Assembly (NCBI GenBank): GCA_016180165.1
Contig: JACPBU010000154.1
Location: forward strand, 1-8,471
DNA length: 8,471 nucleotides
Direction of reading: 5' to 3'
Source: Candidatus Woesearchaeota archaeon
GTDB taxonomy: Archaea > Nanobdellota > Nanobdellia > Woesearchaeales > JACPBV01
The translations under genes and the position numbers were made by a program. Shown here in pieces: positions 5,752-8,471 of this stretch; within the stretch, counting starts at the first letter, position 1, and each line of letters begins with the position of its first letter. The notes under the pieces were generated by a model. The model searched no databases. It was not told the DNA's origin and saw only the letters and a list, made by a program, of their open reading frames with translations.

Positions 5752-6537
5752 ATGCTTGTAGAAAAAAACTTTTTGAGCAAAATCAGAGATTTTGGCCTTA
5801 ATACCTATGAAAGCAAGGTCTGGATTGCACTGTTGTCCAGAGGAACCTCGACTGCGGGAGAATTAAGCGATATTGCAAATGTTCCCAGGTCGAGGAGTTA
5901 TGATGTTCTCGAAAGCCTTGAAAAGAAGGGATTCATCCTCATGAAGCCTGGCAAGCCAATCACTTATATAGCAGTGGCGCCCCGTGAAGTCATCGAGAGA
6001 ATCAAGCAAAAGATGGAAGAGGAGTCAAATGAGCGCCTCGATCTCATCGAAAGCATAAAATCAACAAGCTTGCTTGAAGAGTTGAATGGGCTGCATTCCA
6101 AAGGCATCCAGACACTGGATGCGACTGATATGACTGGGTGCATCAGGGGGAGAAAAAATATCTACAACCATCTCCAGACCATGTTCAAGAATGCTAAAAA
6201 ATCTATTGTCATATCAACCACTGTTGAAGGGGCAAAGAGAAAGGCTGACCTTCTCAGCAAGTCACTGGTTAAAGCCAGGCAAAGGGGAGTCATGATAAAA
6301 ATCGGATCACCACTGGATGTCCAGAGCAAGGAAGCAAAAGAGCTTGCAAGATCAGGGATATACAAAAAGACAAAGCCATTCTCAAGGTTTTGTGTTGTCG
6401 ACAAGCGAGAAGTCCTTTTTTGCCTCATGGATGATGGCCAGGTCCATCCCAGCTATGAAGTTGCAGTGTGGGTGAATACCGAGTATTTTGCCAATATCCT
6501 CGAGAAATCATTCCTTAACCAAACCGGGTTTTGTTAG
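5752..6537 (+). CDS. TrmB-like transcriptional regulator (winged helix plus PLD-like domain)
   Basis: Predicted DNA-binding regulator of 261 residues. Residues 8-75 form a TrmB-type winged helix-turn-helix: L-N-T-Y-E-S-K-V-W-I-A-L-L, then S-T-A-G-E-L-S-D-I-A-N-V-P-R-S-R-S-Y-D-V-L as helices 2 and 3, and a wing ending G-K-P-I-T-Y-I-A-V. A helical, charged linker (about 79-112) could mediate dimerisation. Residues 125-257 resemble the phospholipase-D-like C-terminal domain of many archaeal TrmB relatives, with G-R-K-N-I-Y near 133, S-I-V-I-S-T at 151-156 and R-F-C-V-V-D near 212-217. No HKD catalytic motif is seen, so the domain probably senses a ligand. The classical sugar-binding TrmB domain is not recognised. 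The gene is divergent from cimA across 214 nt with a palindrome and direct repeats, which suggests control of cimA and of itself. The ligand is unknown. Confidence 0.88.
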   Translation: MLVEKNFLSKIRDFGLNTYESKVWIALLSRGTSTAGELSDIANVPRSRSYDVLESLEKKGFILMKPGKPITYIAVAPREVIERIKQKMEEESNERLDLIESIKSTSLLEELNGLHSKGIQTLDATDMTGCIRGRKNIYNHLQTMFKNAKKSIVISTTVEGAKRKADLLSKSLVKARQRGVMIKIGSPLDVQSKEAKELARSGIYKKTKPFSRFCVVDKREVLFCLMDDGQVHPSYEVAVWVNTEYFANILEKSFLNQTGFC

Positions 6538-6540
6538 GGA

Positions 6541-6553
6541 CTCTCTTTTCCTT
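6541..6553 (+). terminator. Pyrimidine-rich tract after the regulator gene
   Basis: CTCTCTTTTCCTT begins 3 nt after the TAG stop of the TrmB-like gene. It may act as an archaeal intrinsic terminator, but the T-runs are short. The rest of the 6538-6720 stretch has no recognisable gene: one 42-codon ATG frame (6572-6700) without a ribosome binding site is all it holds. Confidence 0.3.
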
Positions 6554-6720
6554 TACTGCAAAGTATCTCTTATGAAGGAAAAGTGCATGGAGCAGTTAAA
6601 CTCGACGAAGGAAAATCAATCATTCAGCAGATTGAAACTCATAGACGATGTCCGTACGAAGGACTTTTTCTCCCTCCGCCGAGCATTTTCAGTTATCTGA
6701 GTGAATAAGGAAAACAAAGC

Positions 6721-6728
6721 TTTATATA
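6721..6728 (+). promoter_or_regulatory. TATA box of the small membrane protein gene
   Basis: TTTATATA with an A-rich BRE-like sequence just upstream (ACAAAGC) is the best TATA box in the window. It predicts a transcript start near 6749-6751, giving a leader of about 32 nt that contains the GAGGTGA ribosome binding site. Confidence 0.7.
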
Positions 6729-6768
6729 CTTCTTCTATTCAAAACAACCATTAACCAGATTTTTTAAA

Positions 6769-6777
6769 AGAGGTGAT
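6769..6777 (+). promoter_or_regulatory. Shine-Dalgarno site of the small membrane protein gene
   Basis: AGAGGTGAT matches the complement of the 16S rRNA tail, with GAGGTGA ending 6 nt before the ATG at 6783. The TTG at 6777 would begin inside this site, so ATG 6783 is the right start. Confidence 0.8.
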
Positions 6778-6782
6778 TGTCA

Positions 6783-6974
6783 ATGGTATTAGATGTTCAA
6801 CAGATTACTTTAGCAGTTATTGTAGGGACCTTGGCAGCGATAGTCTATTCGTTGCGCGTCCTTGTGCTGATGGAAAGGCGGGTTGCAAGAATAGAGATGC
6901 ACATCGAAAATGTAGTCGGAAAGGTCATGCGGGAAGAGCTCAAGATTGAAAGGAGCTTAGGGAAGCGGAGATAG
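6783..6974 (+). CDS. Small single-helix membrane protein of unknown function
   Basis: A 63-residue protein I cannot assign to a named family. Residues 8-30 form one strongly hydrophobic helix (I-T-L-A-V-I-V-G-T-L-A-A-I-V-Y-S-L-R-V-L-V-L-M), which fits a single membrane span or signal anchor. The rest is amphipathic and charged: E-R-R-V-A-R-I-E-M-H-I-E-N-V-V repeats with heptad-like spacing and may form a short coiled coil, and the end is very basic (G-K-R-R). By the positive-inside rule the C-terminal tail should lie in the cytoplasm. The gene has a textbook TATA box, leader and Shine-Dalgarno site, so it is a real and perhaps well-expressed gene despite its size. Its last 18 nt overlap the 3' end of the Hjc gene on the other strand. 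It could be a scaffold, a subunit of a membrane complex or a regulator; nothing visible decides. Confidence 0.75.
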   Translation: MVLDVQQITLAVIVGTLAAIVYSLRVLVLMERRVARIEMHIENVVGKVMREELKIERSLGKRR

Positions 6975-7370
6975 ATTCTTTTCTTTTATCACTTCTTCGA
7001 AAAGGAGGCCTTTTGCACGAGCAGTGCTATCTGTCACCAGAAATGCCTTTCCCGTTTCTTCAAGGTCTTCAACAGTAAGAAAATACCATTCGGCAGCATT
7101 GAATTTAACGGCTATCCATGGTTCAGCACCAAAAAGCTGGGAAAACTGCCTAATCTGCTCGATATCTTCCCTCAGAATATATTTTGATGGCTCCCTGCTG
7201 GTCTTGCATTCTATCGCCAAAATCCTCTGCTTGTTTGTGGCAATGATGTCCGGGCTAGGATAGCGCATGGAGCCGGAGCCCGCAACCCTCACCGCAGCCC
7301 AGTCCGGCAAAGACCAAAATTTGTGGATGAGCTCACGCTCCGCGTTGATGCCTTTTGATTTTCTGCTCAT
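6957..7370 (-). CDS. hjc: Holliday junction resolvase Hjc
   Basis: Structure-specific endonuclease that cuts four-way DNA junctions during recombination and fork repair. The 137 residues carry the archaeal Hjc (PD-(D/E)XK) active site. K-G-I-N-A-E-R-E-L (6-14) contains catalytic E11. R28-V-A-G-S-G-S leads to S-P-D41, and I-E54-C-K56 completes the metal site. Later R-E-D-I-E-Q-I and P-W-I-A-V-K-F correspond to the conserved 'F..rfG..pvlAVKF' stretch. The length is typical (family about 120-140). The ATG at 7370 is preceded by a weak GGAAAG. A TATA-like TTTTAAAA at 7412-7419 would give a leader of about 20 nt. The 3' end overlaps the convergent small membrane protein gene by 18 nt. Most Hjc proteins have a shorter link between the arginine/serine motif and the aspartate; here a few extra residues (M-R-Y-P-S-P) precede D41. 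Confidence 0.95.
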   Translation of the reverse strand: MSRKSKGINAERELIHKFWSLPDWAAVRVAGSGSMRYPSPDIIATNKQRILAIECKTSREPSKYILREDIEQIRQFSQLFGAEPWIAVKFNAAEWYFLTVEDLEETGKAFLVTDSTARAKGLLFEEVIKEKNLSPLP

Positions 7371-7411
7371 GTGCTTTCCAAATATGGGTTAAATCTGATA
7401 ACCATTCCGTT

Positions 7412-7419
7412 TTTTAAAA
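7412..7419 (-). promoter_or_regulatory. Possible TATA box of hjc
   Basis: On the minus strand TTTTAAAA, preceded by CCAGA, is centred about 45 nt before the hjc ATG. The predicted transcript start is near 7389. The surrounding 112-nt gap (7371-7482) is AT-rich, so chance matches are likely. Confidence 0.4.
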
Positions 7420-7482
7420 TCTGGTCTGGCATTCTTCGAATAATCTCTTTTATTCAATTTACCATTTAATTTTTATTAATCA

Positions 7483-8471
7483 TTAATACGCAATTCTGTA
7501 AATCTCAACTCTGGAATCAATATTAAATCCCCAACCTATAGGGTCTGCACCCCTCATTTTCTCTTTAAAATCATGAAGTTGGGTCCTAAAATTTATATCT
7601 AACAAGTGGGGGAAATTCCTTCTTTGAACTGCCCGCTTACTAAATTTTGAATCAATCTCCCAATAAATGTATCTTACCCCTCTTGCATAAAACAGCTTTA
7701 GAAGAATGTCTAATACGATTTCTACGTATCCTTTTTTATACTTTTTATAAAAAGTTTTTTGAATATTTTCAGAACTTGCCCAAGATAAATGGAGAAACGA
7801 TTCCACTGGGGTTAAATGATTCCTTCTCGCGTCTTCCCTTATATAATCCTTAATTTGACTTATATCTGAAGATGCAATGCCCTTCATAAGGTACAACTCA
7901 AAAGTAATAAGGGAGGTCAATTTAGTTCCATGAATCAACCCCCAAACATCATTCTTCTTATGTTTATTCAATAATTCTGACTTTGAAACTGCCGATACAT
8001 AAAATGTTTTGGAATACAATGCATAGTATTGTTCAAACCAGTATTCAGAAATCATGCACAACTTTTTTAGATTGCAAACATGCACCTCCTTATCGATAGA
8101 ATAGATAACTGACGATTTGATTTCATCGATTCTCGCATTTATTTCTCTATAAAGCCTTTCTAACAATTTTTCAATTTCTAAAACAAATTCATTTGCTAAA
8201 TGTGCTTCTTTTTCTTGTTTCTCAGGAACTAATCTCTTTTGATGGAGCATCAGCTCTAATTCAAATCTAAGTTGTTGCGCAATCGCTAAAACTCGCTCAT
8301 TTATCTTAGGATCACCCAATTCTTTTTCTTGCAATTCTTGAATTTCTTTTACTATTTGTAAGTCACCGCGCTCTATCTCTTCTAGGCGTTCCAACCTATG
8401 GCCCCACCACATCCAATTTGAAGGAATTTCAAAATCTTTTCCCCTTAGTTTTATGCCAAATTCCTTAATTT
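7483..8471 (-). CDS. Unknown AT-rich gene, N-terminus outside window
   Basis: I do not recognise this protein. The first ATG is at 8412 (309 residues), but it has no Shine-Dalgarno site and the frame stays open for 19 more codons to the window edge. Those codons read like real protein (F-G-I-K-L-R-G-K-D-F-E-I-P-S-N-W), so the true start is probably beyond 8471. Counting from M8412, residues 5-35 and 65-105 are charged helices with heptad-like leucines and probably coil. Residues 155-250 are a mixed region with W-G-L-I-H-G-T-K and a hydrophobic helix near 229-243. The end, R-G-V-R-Y-I-Y-W-E-I-D then K-R-A-V-Q-R-R-N-F, loosely recalls the last part of a GNAT fold, but the acetyl-CoA loop is not seen. 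No signal peptide or membrane span is evident. Base composition is much more AT-rich than MCM, cimA or hjc, which hints at accessory or transferred DNA. Confidence 0.7.
   Translation of the reverse strand, partial: IKEFGIKLRGKDFEIPSNWMWWGHRLERLEEIERGDLQIVKEIQELQEKELGDPKINERVLAIAQQLRFELELMLHQKRLVPEKQEKEAHLANEFVLEIEKLLERLYREINARIDEIKSSVIYSIDKEVHVCNLKKLCMISEYWFEQYYALYSKTFYVSAVSKSELLNKHKKNDVWGLIHGTKLTSLITFELYLMKGIASSDISQIKDYIREDARRNHLTPVESFLHLSWASSENIQKTFYKKYKKGYVEIVLDILLKLFYARGVRYIYWEIDSKFSKRAVQRRNFPHLLDINFRTQLHDFKEKMRGADPIGWGFNIDSRVEIYRIAY

Noticed and set aside
6488..6700. A 70-codon plus-strand frame, with an inner ATG at 6572 giving 42 residues, after the regulator gene
   Set aside because: It begins inside the regulator gene in another frame. 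The inner ATG has no Shine-Dalgarno site or TATA box, and the peptide resembles no family I know.

Overview
This window is a stretch of archaeal chromosome. Three genes identify the domain with little doubt: a TATA-binding protein with the two-fold repeat, an archaeal-type MCM replicative helicase, and an Hjc-type Holliday junction resolvase. A single-stranded-DNA-binding protein of the RPA32 type and a TrmB-like regulator agree with this. Promoters look archaeal (TATA boxes about 30 to 60 nt upstream of starts), and several genes carry good Shine-Dalgarno sites (AGGAGGT, GAGGTGA). The lineage cannot be fixed from one window. A DPANN-type or related uncultivated archaeon is my impression only.

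Layout, left to right. (1) 1-204: the C-terminal end of an AT-rich GNAT acetyltransferase gene on the plus strand, cut by the window edge. (2) 285-3634, minus strand: an information-processing block transcribed in the order TBP, MCM, RPA-like protein. MCM and RPA are 5 nt apart and very probably cotranscribed. TBP lies about 105 nt upstream of MCM. (3) 3671-3926: the region upstream of TBP, with three 28-bp imperfect tandem repeats and a possible ten-codon leader ORF. (4) 3927-5537, minus strand: a citramalate synthase (CimA) gene whose 3' end carries a duplicated hairpin and an atypical C-terminus. (5) 5538-5751: the divergent intergenic region between cimA and a TrmB-like regulator gene (5752-6537, plus). 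It holds a perfect inverted repeat next to the cimA TATA box and a 16-bp direct repeat over the regulator's own TATA box. (6) 6721-6974: a 63-residue one-helix membrane protein with a clear promoter and ribosome binding site. Its stop end overlaps convergently with the Hjc gene (6957-7370, minus). (7) 7483-8471, minus: an AT-rich gene of unknown function whose reading frame runs off the right edge.

The replication and repair genes (MCM, RPA, Hjc) and TBP form the core. CimA with its divergent TrmB-like neighbour looks like a metabolic gene with a local regulator. The two AT-rich edge genes differ in composition from this core and may be accessory or transferred DNA.

I see no CRISPR array, insertion sequence, integrase, tRNA or rRNA gene, and no clear new defence or mobile system. 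The points most worth checking are regulatory and structural: start-site corrections, the TBP upstream repeats, the cimA-regulator intergenic region, the cimA 3' end, the small membrane protein and the right-edge unknown gene.
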